From Nocardia sp. CC227C (GTDB lineage Bacteria > Actinomycetota > Actinomycetes > Mycobacteriales > Mycobacteriaceae), in contig NZ_JASITE010000002.1 in assembly GCF_030767025.1 (NCBI RefSeq), forward strand, positions 310,001 to 374,000: DNA of 64,000 bases. The letters run 5' to 3'. The position numbers and the translations under genes were made by a program. Position 1 is the stretch's first letter. Each line of letters begins with the position of its first letter. This document shows positions 17,043-53,138 of this stretch, in pieces. Below the pieces are notes generated by a model. It saw only the letters and a list, made by a program, of their open reading frames with translations. It was not told the origin of the DNA and made no database searches.

Positions 17043-17801
17043 TCAGGCGCGCACGTCCACCACGAGGGCGGTGGCGTTGTCGGTGCCGCCCGTGGTGAGT
17101 GCGGTCTCCACCAGGGAGTCGGCGGTGAGGCCGGGGGTGGTGGGGTGGGTGAGCAGGGATTTGATGGTGGTCATGTCGAGGGGTTTGTGAATACCGTCGG
17201 TGGTGAGCAGGAAGCGGCCGGTGCTGGAGCCGGTGGCGGCCTGGCCGATGTCCTCGGGGCGGGCCGTGCGGGCGGAGGTGGTGACCAGATGGCCCATGCC
17301 GGCTAGGGGTTCGTGGCCGCGGAGGCGGAAGTACTCGGCCACGGTGTGGTCGGTGGTGATCTGGTGCAGAACGCGGCCGTTCCAGCGGTAGACGCGGCAG
17401 TCGCCGACCCAGGCGATATCGCAGGGGCCGTCGGGGCGACCGTCGGCGGGCAGCACCGCGACCGCCAGCACGCTGTCGCCGCCGGTCTCGGGTAGCTCAC
17501 GTTCCAGTTCGGTTCGCGCGGCGAGAATTCCGGCGCGCGCACCCTCGGTGACCGCCACCCGCGCCGCCGTGCGGGCCACGATGCGGGCCGCCCGCGCCGC
17601 ACCCAGATGGTCGCCGACACCGTCGGCCACGACCACCGCGGTGCGACCGACCCGGCGATCGGTCACCGTCGCGACCGCATCGGCGTTGATCTCGCGCCGT
17701 CCGCGCTTGCTGACCGCTTCCCCCGCGACCCGCACCGCCCGCCCCTCCCCGTCCGGACCTACCGGCGTGACGGCTCCGACCCCGATGGCTGCGCTGTGCA
17801 T
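17043..17801 (-). CDS. PP2C-type Ser/Thr protein phosphatase
   Basis: 252 residues from the ATG at 17801, preceded by a strong GAGGAGG on the minus strand; the frame is open to 17915 but that would overlap the NRPS end. The metal-binding motifs of PPM phosphatases are present in order: VVADGVGDH near residue 58, GDSVLAVAVL, WVGDCRVYRW, LLTTDGIHKP and the final GGTDNATALVV. The first DGxG lacks the second Gly of DGMGG, which is tolerated in bacterial members. It removes phosphate from Ser/Thr residues using Mn or Mg. It is the last gene of the lipopeptide transcript, 94 bases after the NRPS stop. Whether it belongs to the pathway or only sits downstream is unknown. Confidence 0.85.
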   Translation of the reverse strand: MHSAAIGVGAVTPVGPDGEGRAVRVAGEAVSKRGRREINADAVATVTDRRVGRTAVVVADGVGDHLGAARAARIVARTAARVAVTEGARAGILAARTELERELPETGGDSVLAVAVLPADGRPDGPCDIAWVGDCRVYRWNGRVLHQITTDHTVAEYFRLRGHEPLAGMGHLVTTSARTARPEDIGQAATGSSTGRFLLTTDGIHKPLDMTTIKSLLTHPTTPGLTADSLVETALTTGGTDNATALVVDVRA

Positions 17802-17895
17802 GCCCGACCTCCTCGGACTCGCGGTGCTGCCGATCAGCACAACCATAGTCAACAGCCTCGAGCCGTGTTCCGCGCCAGAATTGCCTGTGTAGTTG

Positions 17896-46392
<28,497 letters not shown>

Positions 46393-47679
46393 CTATGCTG
46401 CCCTTTTCTCGAGTCGAGCCAGTGCTGCGAGACCTTCCAGCACGTCGGCGTCGGGAATGCCGAAGTCGATCAGGCACGCGATCTCGTCCACACCGATCTC
46501 CCGCATCCGGGTGACCATCGAGAACGCGGAATCCGGGGTGCCGAACAGCCCGTTGTTGCGGTAGTAGCGTTCGAAGGCGAAGTCCAGCACCTTGGTCCGC
46601 GCGGACTCGTCCAGGCTCTCCAGCGCGGTCGAGCCCCGCCGCCACAGGTCGACGGAATCCTCCAGATAGCGTTTGAACGGACTCTCGACGGTACGCCGGA
46701 CCCGCGCCTCGTCCTCGCCGACGAAGGTGTGCAGCATGACGGTGACGGTGCCGTCGTCCGCGTCGTGGCCGTGCTCCACCCGTGCCTTGCGGTACGCCGC
46801 CACCTTCTCCGCCAGCTCGTCCACCTCCTGGAAGAGCAAGGCGGTCAACACATTCGCGCCGAGTGCGCCTGCCATCTCGAAGCGCTCCACACCGCCGCTA
46901 CAGGTCAACCAGGTGGGCAGCGCGGGTTGGACGGGGGTCGGGAAGATCCGCACCGAGCGCTGTTCGCCCACCCCATTGGGCAGTTCGACGGATTCGCCGC
47001 GCCAGAGCCGCTGCACGGTGTCCATACCGGACCGGGTGACCTCGACCCGATCGGCGTAGTTGTGGTCGGCGAGGACGAAATCGTCCACATTCCATCCGGT
47101 CGCGAAGGCCACGTCGACCCGGCCGTCGGACAGATTGTCCACCACCGCCCAGTCCTCGGCCACGCGCACCGGATTGTGCAGCGGGAGAACCACGCTCCCG
47201 GCGCGAATGCGCACCCGCTCGGTGGCCGAGGCCAGCGCCGCGCCCAGTACCGCCGGGTTCGGATAGAGGCCGCCGAAGCTGTGGAAATGGCGTTCCGGAA
47301 TCCAGATGCCCTTGAAGTCGTGCGCATCGGCGAAGCGGGCGCTCTCGAGCAGCAGCCGGTAGCGCTCCCCGGCGGCGCGCTGGGCGTCGCTGGCGAAGAA
47401 CAACAGGCTGAAATCCATGGTGCGCGTGGTGTTCCGCGCGGCGGATCCATTCACCTTGGCCGCGATATCGGCCAGGCTCAGCCCGTCGAAGATCTCCTCG
47501 GCGGTGATCTCGGTGTCGTATCGGTCCTCGAGGATGGTCATGAGTTCGGCGGCCTGCACCGAATCGAGGCCCAGGGAGGTGAGCGGCGCGTGCGGGTCGA
47601 CCGCGTCACGCTCCAGCCGCCGCGCGACCCAGTCCACGAAGTAGTCCACCACCGCGGCATCGCCGGTCGCACTGCTCAT
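46393..47679 (-). CDS. Acyl carrier + luciferase-like monooxygenase (MupA/Atu3671-like)
   Basis: 428 residues. Residues ~5-78 are a carrier domain with the attachment site LTSLGLDSVQAAEL, which is the acyl/PKS style rather than the NRPS GGxS style. Residues ~88-415 are a luciferase-like FMN-dependent monooxygenase starting MDFSLLFFASD, with GIWIPERHFHSFGG and VGEDEARVR blocks. It matches the natural-product LLM type that usually occurs as a domain inside NRPS/PKS enzymes. The carrier probably receives the fatty acyl group from FAAL, and the oxygenase probably hydroxylates it or an early intermediate; that reaction is inferred. The ATG overlaps the FAAL stop (ATGA). Its TAG stop is followed in the same frame by the NRPS TTG, so one codon change would fuse the two proteins. 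Confidence 0.85.
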   Translation of the reverse strand: MSSATGDAAVVDYFVDWVARRLERDAVDPHAPLTSLGLDSVQAAELMTILEDRYDTEITAEEIFDGLSLADIAAKVNGSAARNTTRTMDFSLLFFASDAQRAAGERYRLLLESARFADAHDFKGIWIPERHFHSFGGLYPNPAVLGAALASATERVRIRAGSVVLPLHNPVRVAEDWAVVDNLSDGRVDVAFATGWNVDDFVLADHNYADRVEVTRSGMDTVQRLWRGESVELPNGVGEQRSVRIFPTPVQPALPTWLTCSGGVERFEMAGALGANVLTALLFQEVDELAEKVAAYRKARVEHGHDADDGTVTVMLHTFVGEDEARVRRTVESPFKRYLEDSVDLWRRGSTALESLDESARTKVLDFAFERYYRNNGLFGTPDSAFSMVTRMREIGVDEIACLIDFGIPDADVLEGLAALARLEKRAA

Positions 47680-49355
47680 CGCGCACTCTCCTCCAATGCC
47701 GTTGCGGCCGAGTATGTTTCACGCAAACGCTGTCGCTGGATCTTGCCGCTGGTCGTCTTGGGCACCCCGCCCTTCTCGACGAAGACGACCCGATGCAGGC
47801 TGATGGCGTGCACGCGGCTGACGATGTCGCGAATCGAACCCTCCAGGGCCGCCGCGCTGCCGGGCTCCAGGGTGTCGTTCAACTCCTGGACCGCGATGAT
47901 GCGGTCCTCGTCGTCGACGGTGGCGGCGAAGACGGCGCAGCCGCCGGGCCGCAGCACGGGGTGGCTGGAGACGATGGTCCGCTCGACATCCTGCGGGAAG
48001 ATATTGCGGCCGTGGACGATCATCAGCTCCTTGCTGCGCCCCGAGACGTACAGTTCGCCCGCGCAGACGAAACCGAGGTCCCCGGTGCGCAGGTATTCCG
48101 TCCCGTCCTCTCCGGCGATCTTCGCCTCGAAGGCGCGGCGACTCTCCTCCGGCTTGTTCCAGTATCCGGCGGCGACACTGCCGCCGCGCAGCCAGATCTC
48201 GCCGACCCGGTTGTCCGGGCAGCGCTCGCCCGTCGCCCGGTCGACCACGGCGACGTGCTCCGCTCGCACCGGTCCCATGCTCAGCAGCTCCCTGCCGGTG
48301 GGCCATTCGATGGCGACGCCGCGTTCGAGTTCGTCGGTGGAGAACACGCGCGGGCGCGCACCCGTGCCCACCGGACCGCCGCTGACGTAGAGGGTGGACT
48401 CGGCCAGACCGTAGGTGGGCACGAAACTCTCCGCGCGGAAGCCGCTGCCGGAGAAGGCGGCGGCGAAGGCGCGCAGGGTCTTCGGATCGACCGGCTCCGC
48501 GCCGACGAAGGCCATATCCCAACCGCTCAGATCCAGTCGCGCCGCTTCGGCCGGTGAGATCCGTTTGGTGCACAGGCCGTACGCCAGATTCGGGCCTCCG
48601 GCGAGGACGTTCTCGCTCTCCGATATCGCCCGCAGCCAGGTGAGCGGATCGCGCAGAAATGTCATGGGCGACATGAGGGTGGCCCGCATGCCGACGAACA
48701 CCGGCAGCAGAATGCCCTGGATCAAGCCCATATCGTGAAAGGGCGGCAACCACGACACCAGCGAATTGCGCTGGGTGAGACCGAAATCGGCGGTGATGAG
48801 CTCGAGGTTGTGCACGAGGTTCCGGTGCAGCACCGCGACGCCCTTGGGCGACCCGGTGGAGCCCGAGGTGTATTGGAGGAAGGCGATGTCGTCGGCTTCG
48901 GGCGCCGCGCCGGGTATGTCGATATCCGAACCCGCGGCGATCGAATCGACGTCGATGATCCGGATGTCGCCGCCGAGCAGTGTTGCGTCGACGGGCACCG
49001 CCGACAGTGGCGCGATGGCCGCGGCCGCGCCGCTGTCCCGGATGATCGCCGTGACCGAGTCGACCTGACTCGGTGAGGTGGGCAGCGGTACGGCCACCGC
49101 GATGCGGCGCGTCGCCAAGCACGCGAAGAACGCGTGGACGAAATCCGGGCCGGGTGGGCACAGCAGCACCACGCGGTCACCGGGCACGGTCGTGTCGCCC
49201 AGCCGCCGCGCGACGGCGGCCACCCGTTCCCACAGCCGGAGGAAGTCGATCTCCTCGGTGTCCTCCCGGTGGCTCGAGAACCGAAAGACGATTCTGTGCG
49301 GGTCGTCGGTCACTCGTGCCGATGCGATATCCACCAGGGTGGGAGGGGTCCCCAT
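47676..49355 (-). CDS. Fatty acyl-AMP ligase (FAAL)
   Basis: 559 residues from the ATG at 49355, with AAGGAG upstream. It has the ANL core motifs: YTSGSTGSPKGV (A3), YGLAESTLYVSGG (A5), LRTGDLGFVCAGELYVSGR (A7-A8) and TTSGKIQRQRLR (A10). The SWLPPFHDMGLIQGIL block and the extra segment after YVSGG (about residues 330-355) are features of FAALs rather than CoA ligases; this insertion blocks CoA use, so the acyl-AMP is passed to a carrier protein. The partner carrier is the N-terminal domain of the next gene, whose start overlaps this stop. It is the first gene of the lipopeptide transcript and should choose the fatty acid of the product. Chain length cannot be told. Confidence 0.9.
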   Translation of the reverse strand: MGTPPTLVDIASARVTDDPHRIVFRFSSHREDTEEIDFLRLWERVAAVARRLGDTTVPGDRVVLLCPPGPDFVHAFFACLATRRIAVAVPLPTSPSQVDSVTAIIRDSGAAAAIAPLSAVPVDATLLGGDIRIIDVDSIAAGSDIDIPGAAPEADDIAFLQYTSGSTGSPKGVAVLHRNLVHNLELITADFGLTQRNSLVSWLPPFHDMGLIQGILLPVFVGMRATLMSPMTFLRDPLTWLRAISESENVLAGGPNLAYGLCTKRISPAEAARLDLSGWDMAFVGAEPVDPKTLRAFAAAFSGSGFRAESFVPTYGLAESTLYVSGGPVGTGARPRVFSTDELERGVAIEWPTGRELLSMGPVRAEHVAVVDRATGERCPDNRVGEIWLRGGSVAAGYWNKPEESRRAFEAKIAGEDGTEYLRTGDLGFVCAGELYVSGRSKELMIVHGRNIFPQDVERTIVSSHPVLRPGGCAVFAATVDDEDRIIAVQELNDTLEPGSAAALEGSIRDIVSRVHAISLHRVVFVEKGGVPKTTSGKIQRQRLRETYSAATALEESAR

Positions 49356-49449
49356 GTACGCCCGGCTCCTTCCGGATCCTCGGCTGTTCCCGGGCCGGAC
49401 ACGCCATCGACCCGGGAGACAGCGGCTAGACGGAACAGCAGCTGAAAAG

Positions 49450-49475
49450 ACCGTGCAAGATCATAGCTTGCCGGT
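49450..49475 (-). promoter_or_regulatory. Likely operon promoter with dyad over the -10 box
   Basis: ACCG-T-GCAAG-N7-CTTGC-CGGT is an inverted repeat (arms equal except for one extra base). On the minus strand its centre reads TATGAT (49460-49465), a near-consensus -10 box about 95 bases before the FAAL start. No clear -35 is seen, as expected for an activator-dependent promoter. It lies between the MerR-type gene and FAAL. Confidence 0.5.
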
Positions 49476-49544
49476 GACCCGGATCACGTCAGCGCGACAT
49501 GGTCGCGCGCCGCTCGCCGTCCAGCAGCGGCGGAATGAACTGCG

Positions 49545-49943
49545 TCAGAGCATAAGGACATTGGGCGGGAGTTGCAGGGCGACGGTGATCAGCGAATGCA
49601 CGCGGGCGGCGATGACTCCGAGCAGACCGTTGACCTCACCGGGGGCGGCCTCGGCGATGGCATGGAGATTCTTCAGATCGTCGTCGATATGCGTCAGCAC
49701 CTCACCGAGGTCGACAGGCTGCGCGCTGAGTGCGGTCGCGATCTCCTCCAACGAGATGCCGTGTGCTTCCAGCCGTTGAATGAGCTGCACGCGATCCACG
49801 TCGGCAGGATCGTAGAGTCGGTAGTTGCCCGCGGATCGCTGTGCGGGTTCGAGCAGGCCCAGACTCGTGTAGTAGTCGATGGTGCGGGTGCTGACCGCGG
49901 CGCGAGCGGCGAGTTCTCCGATTCTCACCAGCGTCTCCGACAT
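49545..49943 (-). CDS. MerR-family transcriptional regulator
   Basis: 132 residues from the ATG at 49943 (GGAGG five bases upstream); a GTG two codons earlier is also possible. The N-terminal winged helix-turn-helix is typical: VRIGELAARAAVSTRTIDYYTSLGLLEPAQR followed by NYRLYDPADVDRVQLIQRLEAHGISLEEI. The C-terminal part is a long helix plus ~35 residues without cysteines or a known ligand domain, so it is not a classic metal sensor. MerR proteins bend promoter DNA to activate transcription. It lies 190 bases upstream of the FAAL gene on the same strand, with a dyad-bearing promoter in between, so control of the lipopeptide operon is likely but inferred. Confidence 0.85.
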   Translation of the reverse strand: MSETLVRIGELAARAAVSTRTIDYYTSLGLLEPAQRSAGNYRLYDPADVDRVQLIQRLEAHGISLEEIATALSAQPVDLGEVLTHIDDDLKNLHAIAEAAPGEVNGLLGVIAARVHSLITVALQLPPNVLML

Positions 49944-50250
49944 CAGCACCTCCGTCCGTCAAGGGATATCAAACGATACAGCGGCCCGTGCCGCCGGCCG
50001 GAATTCGACCCGGCACCGGATTTTCACAATGCGGCGTCGACCTGCCCGACGGCGGCCCGCCCATCGCCAAAACCATACAGCAGCGCGTGTTACTGTGAGA
50101 CTCGATGTCACGCGCCGCCGGTACCAGGGCCACCGTCGCGCCCCCTGACGCCGTAGACGGACGCGCATGGTCGAGCCGCCGATCGAATTGGGCGTGAGTT
50201 TCCGAGGTAACGAACACCACTGGTAACGAACACAACTGGAGGACACGAAC
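49944..50250. other. Divergent intergenic region with a 16-bp tandem repeat
   Basis: This holds the promoters of the MerR gene (possible minus-strand -10 TATCGT at 49973-49978) and of the TerA-like gene (possible TACTGT at 50091-50096). Just before the latter's ribosome site, two 16-base copies of GGTAACGAACACxACT stand side by side (50206-50221 and 50222-50237), differing at one base. No gene is seen. Confidence 0.5.
50206..50237 (+). repeat. 16-bp tandem direct repeat in the 5' leader of the TerA-like gene
   Basis: GGTAACGAACACCACT followed directly by GGTAACGAACACAACT, then the GGAGG ribosome site. One mismatch. Confidence 0.85.
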
Positions 50251-50934
50251 GTGGGAATCGACTACACCAAGAAGCCGGATGCCGCGGCCGACCCGCCGTC
50301 GAACGCCACCCCGGCGGTGAGCCTGAACAAGCTCACCCTCACCAAGACCGAACGCAGTGTCGATCTCACCAAATCCGGTGAGAGCCAAGGCGTCATGCGG
50401 GTGAACCTGAACTGGTCCAGCGGCGCGCCGCGCAAGACCGGGTTCCTGGCGAGGTTGGCCGGAATCGGCGGCGGCATCGATCTCGATCTCGGCTGCCTCT
50501 ACGAGCTCGCAGACGGTTCCAAAGGCGTGATCCAGGCACTCGGCAACAGCTTCGGCGCGGTGGACGCCCCGCCCTTCATCGGTCTGGACGCCGACGACCG
50601 CACCGGTGCCGCCGCCGGTGGTGAGAACCTGCACATCAACCTGGCCCGACCGGAGGCATTCCGGCGAATCCTGATCTTCGCCATGATCTACGAGGGTGCC
50701 GCGAACTGGGCGGCCGTGGACGGCGTGGTGACCATGTACCCGACCTCCGGCCCCCAGATCGAAGTACGCCTGGATTCCGCGGTCGAAGGCGCTCGGATCT
50801 GCGCGATCGCGCTGGTGACCAATACCGGACGGGGCTTGACCGTACAGCGCGAGGTCAACTACATCACCGGCAACCAATCCGATCTCGACCGCGCCTACGG
50901 CTGGGGGATGAAGTGGGCGGCGGGCAGTAAATGA
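50251..50934 (+). CDS. Tellurium-resistance TerA/TerD-like protein
   Basis: 227 residues from a GTG with GGAGG upstream. The sequence shows the TerD-fold pattern: a beta-sandwich with SLNKLTLTKTERSVDLTK, VNLNWS, IDLDLGCLYELADG and FIGLDADDRTGAAAGGENLHIN. The Asp-rich stretches IDLDLG and GLDADDRTG are in the places where TerD proteins bind calcium. The longer N-terminal lead and the missing GxGDDE motif place it closer to TerA than to TerD. Ter proteins are linked to tellurite, phage and membrane stress responses, with mechanism uncertain. Its TGA overlaps the ATG of the DedA gene (ATGA), so the two are translationally coupled. Confidence 0.8.
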   Translation: MGIDYTKKPDAAADPPSNATPAVSLNKLTLTKTERSVDLTKSGESQGVMRVNLNWSSGAPRKTGFLARLAGIGGGIDLDLGCLYELADGSKGVIQALGNSFGAVDAPPFIGLDADDRTGAAAGGENLHINLARPEAFRRILIFAMIYEGAANWAAVDGVVTMYPTSGPQIEVRLDSAVEGARICAIALVTNTGRGLTVQREVNYITGNQSDLDRAYGWGMKWAAGSK

Positions 50935-51635
50935 TCGAGGGATCGACCACCGCACACCTGGCCCTGCTGCCCGGATTCCTGGATCCGGTGAACCTGCTCA
51001 ACTCCTTCGGAACATGGATGCTGGCGGGGCTGCTGCTGGTCGTGTTCATCGAGTCCGGCCTGCTGTTCCCATTGCTGCCCGGCGATTCGCTGCTGTTCAC
51101 CGCCGGTCTCATCGCCGCCTCGAAATCGACCGAGATCGCACCGTTCGCGCCGATCGAGGTGCTGCTGCTGTTGATCCCGATAGCGGCGATCGCCGGTGAT
51201 CAGGTGGGTTACATGATCGGGGCCCGCGGCGGAACCGCATTGTTCAAACATGACGACGCCCGGGTGTTCAAGAAGTCCTACATCGATCAGTCACACGCCT
51301 TCTTCGACAAGCACGGGCCGATCACGATCGTGCTGGCCCGGTTCGTGCCGATCGTCCGGACCTACGCGCCGGTCGTGGCGGGCGCGGCCGGAATGCGCTA
51401 TCGGATATTCCTGGCCTACAACATTATCGGCGGGATTCTCTGGGGCTCGGGCCTGACCTATCTGGGCTATCTGCTCGGCCAGATCGCCGTGGTCCGCGAC
51501 AATATCGACCTCATCTTCCTGCTCATCGTGCTGGTGTCGGTGCTGCCGATCGTCGTCGAGGTGGCCAAGCGTGCCCGCGCCCGGCGACAGGGCGAATCCA
51601 CCGCACCCGAGCAGGCCACCGAAGCGGTGCACTGA
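50931..51635 (+). CDS. DedA-family membrane protein
   Basis: 234 residues, ATG overlapping the previous stop. DedA hallmarks are present: FIESGLLFPLLPGDSLLF near residue 40 (the E..P..PGD re-entrant loop) and ARFVPIVRTYAPVVAGAAGM near residue 137 (the R-x3-P motif). About five hydrophobic segments and a basic, Gln/Glu-rich tail follow. DedA proteins are membrane-potential-linked transporters; some flip lipid carriers such as undecaprenyl phosphate or phosphatidylethanolamine. The coupling to a Ter protein suggests an envelope-stress role. A perfect hairpin lies downstream, where the gene converges on terD. Confidence 0.85.
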   Translation: MIEGSTTAHLALLPGFLDPVNLLNSFGTWMLAGLLLVVFIESGLLFPLLPGDSLLFTAGLIAASKSTEIAPFAPIEVLLLLIPIAAIAGDQVGYMIGARGGTALFKHDDARVFKKSYIDQSHAFFDKHGPITIVLARFVPIVRTYAPVVAGAAGMRYRIFLAYNIIGGILWGSGLTYLGYLLGQIAVVRDNIDLIFLLIVLVSVLPIVVEVAKRARARRQGESTAPEQATEAVH

Positions 51636-51658
51636 GCACAGCACAGCTGTCCGTAACC

Positions 51659-51694
51659 CTCGTGATATCGGTTGACCTCGTGAGATCGGTTGAC
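51659..51694. repeat. 18-bp tandem direct repeat
   Basis: CTCGTGATATCGGTTGAC followed directly by CTCGTGAGATCGGTTGAC, with one mismatch, in the gap after the DedA gene. Confidence 0.85.
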
Positions 51695-51703
51695 ACGGAG
51701 AGT

Positions 51704-51736
51704 GATTCGGCTCGGGACCATGTCCCGAGCCGAATC
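51704..51736. terminator. Perfect 15-bp hairpin between convergent genes
   Basis: GATTCGGCTCGGGAC / GTCCCGAGCCGAATC with a 3-base loop, between the convergent DedA and terD genes. It probably acts as a bidirectional terminator. Confidence 0.8.
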
Positions 51737-51749
51737 GGGTCGGGATCGG

Positions 51750-52325
51750 TCAGACCGTGACGCCGAAATCGCCGGCGATACCGCTCAACCCGGAGGTGTA
51801 GCCCTGGCCGATCGCACGGAACTTCCATTCCGCGCCATTGCGATACAGCTCACCGAACACCATCGCGGTCTCGGTGGAGGCATCCTCGGTCAGATCGTAG
51901 CGGGCCAGCTCGGTGCCGTTGGAACGGTCCACCACGCGGATGTAGGCATTGCGGACCTGCCCGAAACTCTGGCTACGCGACTCGGCGTCGTAGATCGAGA
52001 CCGGGAACACGATGCTGTCGATGGTCGACGGCGCGTTGGCCAGATCGACGTTGATCACCTCGTCGTCGCCCTCGCCCTCACCGGTCCGGTTGTCACCGGC
52101 GTGTTCGATGGCGCCGTCGGGTGACTTCAGATTGTTGAAGAACACGAAGTGCCCGTTCGACACGGCCTTCTTGTCCGCACCCAGGCCGATGGCGCTGGCG
52201 TCCAGGTCGAAGTCGGTACCCGTGGTGGTACGCAGATCCCAGCCCAAACCCACTGCAACAGCGGTGAGTCCCGGGGCCGCCTTGGTCAGCGACACATTGC
52301 CGCCCTTGGACAGGCTCACACCCAT
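51750..52325 (-). CDS. terD: TerD-family stress protein
   Basis: 191 residues, the standard TerD length. It starts MGVSLSKGGNVSLTK and contains GLGWDLRTTTGTDFDLDASA and GEGEGDDEVINVDL, the two calcium-binding clusters of the family, then IDSIVFPVSIYDAESR. AGGAG precedes the ATG. TerD proteins are cytoplasmic, bind calcium and belong to tellurite and general stress modules. Here it stands opposite the TerA-like/DedA pair, so the Ter genes form a small convergent cluster without terB, terC or terZ. Regulation is not visible. Confidence 0.92.
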   Translation of the reverse strand: MGVSLSKGGNVSLTKAAPGLTAVAVGLGWDLRTTTGTDFDLDASAIGLGADKKAVSNGHFVFFNNLKSPDGAIEHAGDNRTGEGEGDDEVINVDLANAPSTIDSIVFPVSIYDAESRSQSFGQVRNAYIRVVDRSNGTELARYDLTEDASTETAMVFGELYRNGAEWKFRAIGQGYTSGLSGIAGDFGVTV

Positions 52326-52502
52326 ACCAGCTTCTCCTATCGATCGTCGTCGCGGCAGCCGATGTCGGCAGCTCCGCGCCTCTGTCGAGGCTACCGAACA
52401 CTAGCACGCACAACTGTATGGTTATCCTTCGGAACTACCGACCGGATCGCGAAAAGCGTTCCCTCGGAGGATATTTGGCCGACCCCGCGCAGCCGCCGGA
52501 GA

Positions 52503-52973
52503 TCAGCGCTTGATGACCCGGGTGCCACCGGCGAAGTTGTCGTGCCAGCCCTGATTCGTCGAACTCGCACCGACCGTGACGGCGATGCCGATGGCGGCGA
52601 AGAACCAGAGGATGCTTCCTATCCACGGAATCAGGTTGAGCAGCATGTACGCATTCCGCATCGCCGACTCCTTGACCGTGGGCCGGTCCGCCCCACCGGC
52701 GCCGTTCACGTGCAGGCCGAGCACCTTCTTCCCGGGGGTCGAGCCGGTGGCGACCTCGAAGAGCACGAAGTACAGAAACCCGAAACCGGCGCCGGGCAGG
52801 ATGGAGATCCATCCGGGCAGATCCGCCACGCGCCCCAACACCCAGAACAGAATGGCGCCCACGATGCCCGCGATGATCCAATCGATGAACCTGGCGACGG
52901 CGCGTCTGCCGATACCGGCTCCCGCCACACCGATCGAATGCCCCGAATCGGGTCCGAAACCACCTGCTGTCAT
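52503..52973 (-). CDS. RDD-family membrane protein
   Basis: 156 residues with a strong GAGGAGG before the ATG. The family signature is present: RFIDWIIAGIVG at the first helix (the Arg and Asp of RDD), FEVATGSTPGKKVLGLHV after the second, and AMRNAYMLL leading to the last helices. Three hydrophobic segments are visible. RDD proteins are small, poorly known membrane proteins; a few are implicated in ion or Na/H transport. A decayed copy of its middle section (KVLGLHVN...KESAM) is found about 1.6 kb away at 54304-54383. Confidence 0.85.
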   Translation of the reverse strand: MTAGGFGPDSGHSIGVAGAGIGRRAVARFIDWIIAGIVGAILFWVLGRVADLPGWISILPGAGFGFLYFVLFEVATGSTPGKKVLGLHVNGAGGADRPTVKESAMRNAYMLLNLIPWIGSILWFFAAIGIAVTVGASSTNQGWHDNFAGGTRVIKR

Positions 52974-53138
52974 CGTTCCTCCTCATCTCGAGAACGCGCA
53001 CGGCCGCCGGACCTTCGGCGACCGGCACAGTGGCAGAGCGAGCATCTCACAGATCGCGATGCGCGGTAAGTGCTGGAACCGGCGCCTCGCCGTCGACCGA
53101 GTTCGCTTGCCACGCAGGGGACAACGAAACACATGCGG

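Noticed and set aside
46393..46395. TAG as a pyrrolysine or other recoded codon
   Set aside because: No sign of Pyl machinery in the window and such recoding is not known in this group; a split gene or stop-start arrangement is simpler.
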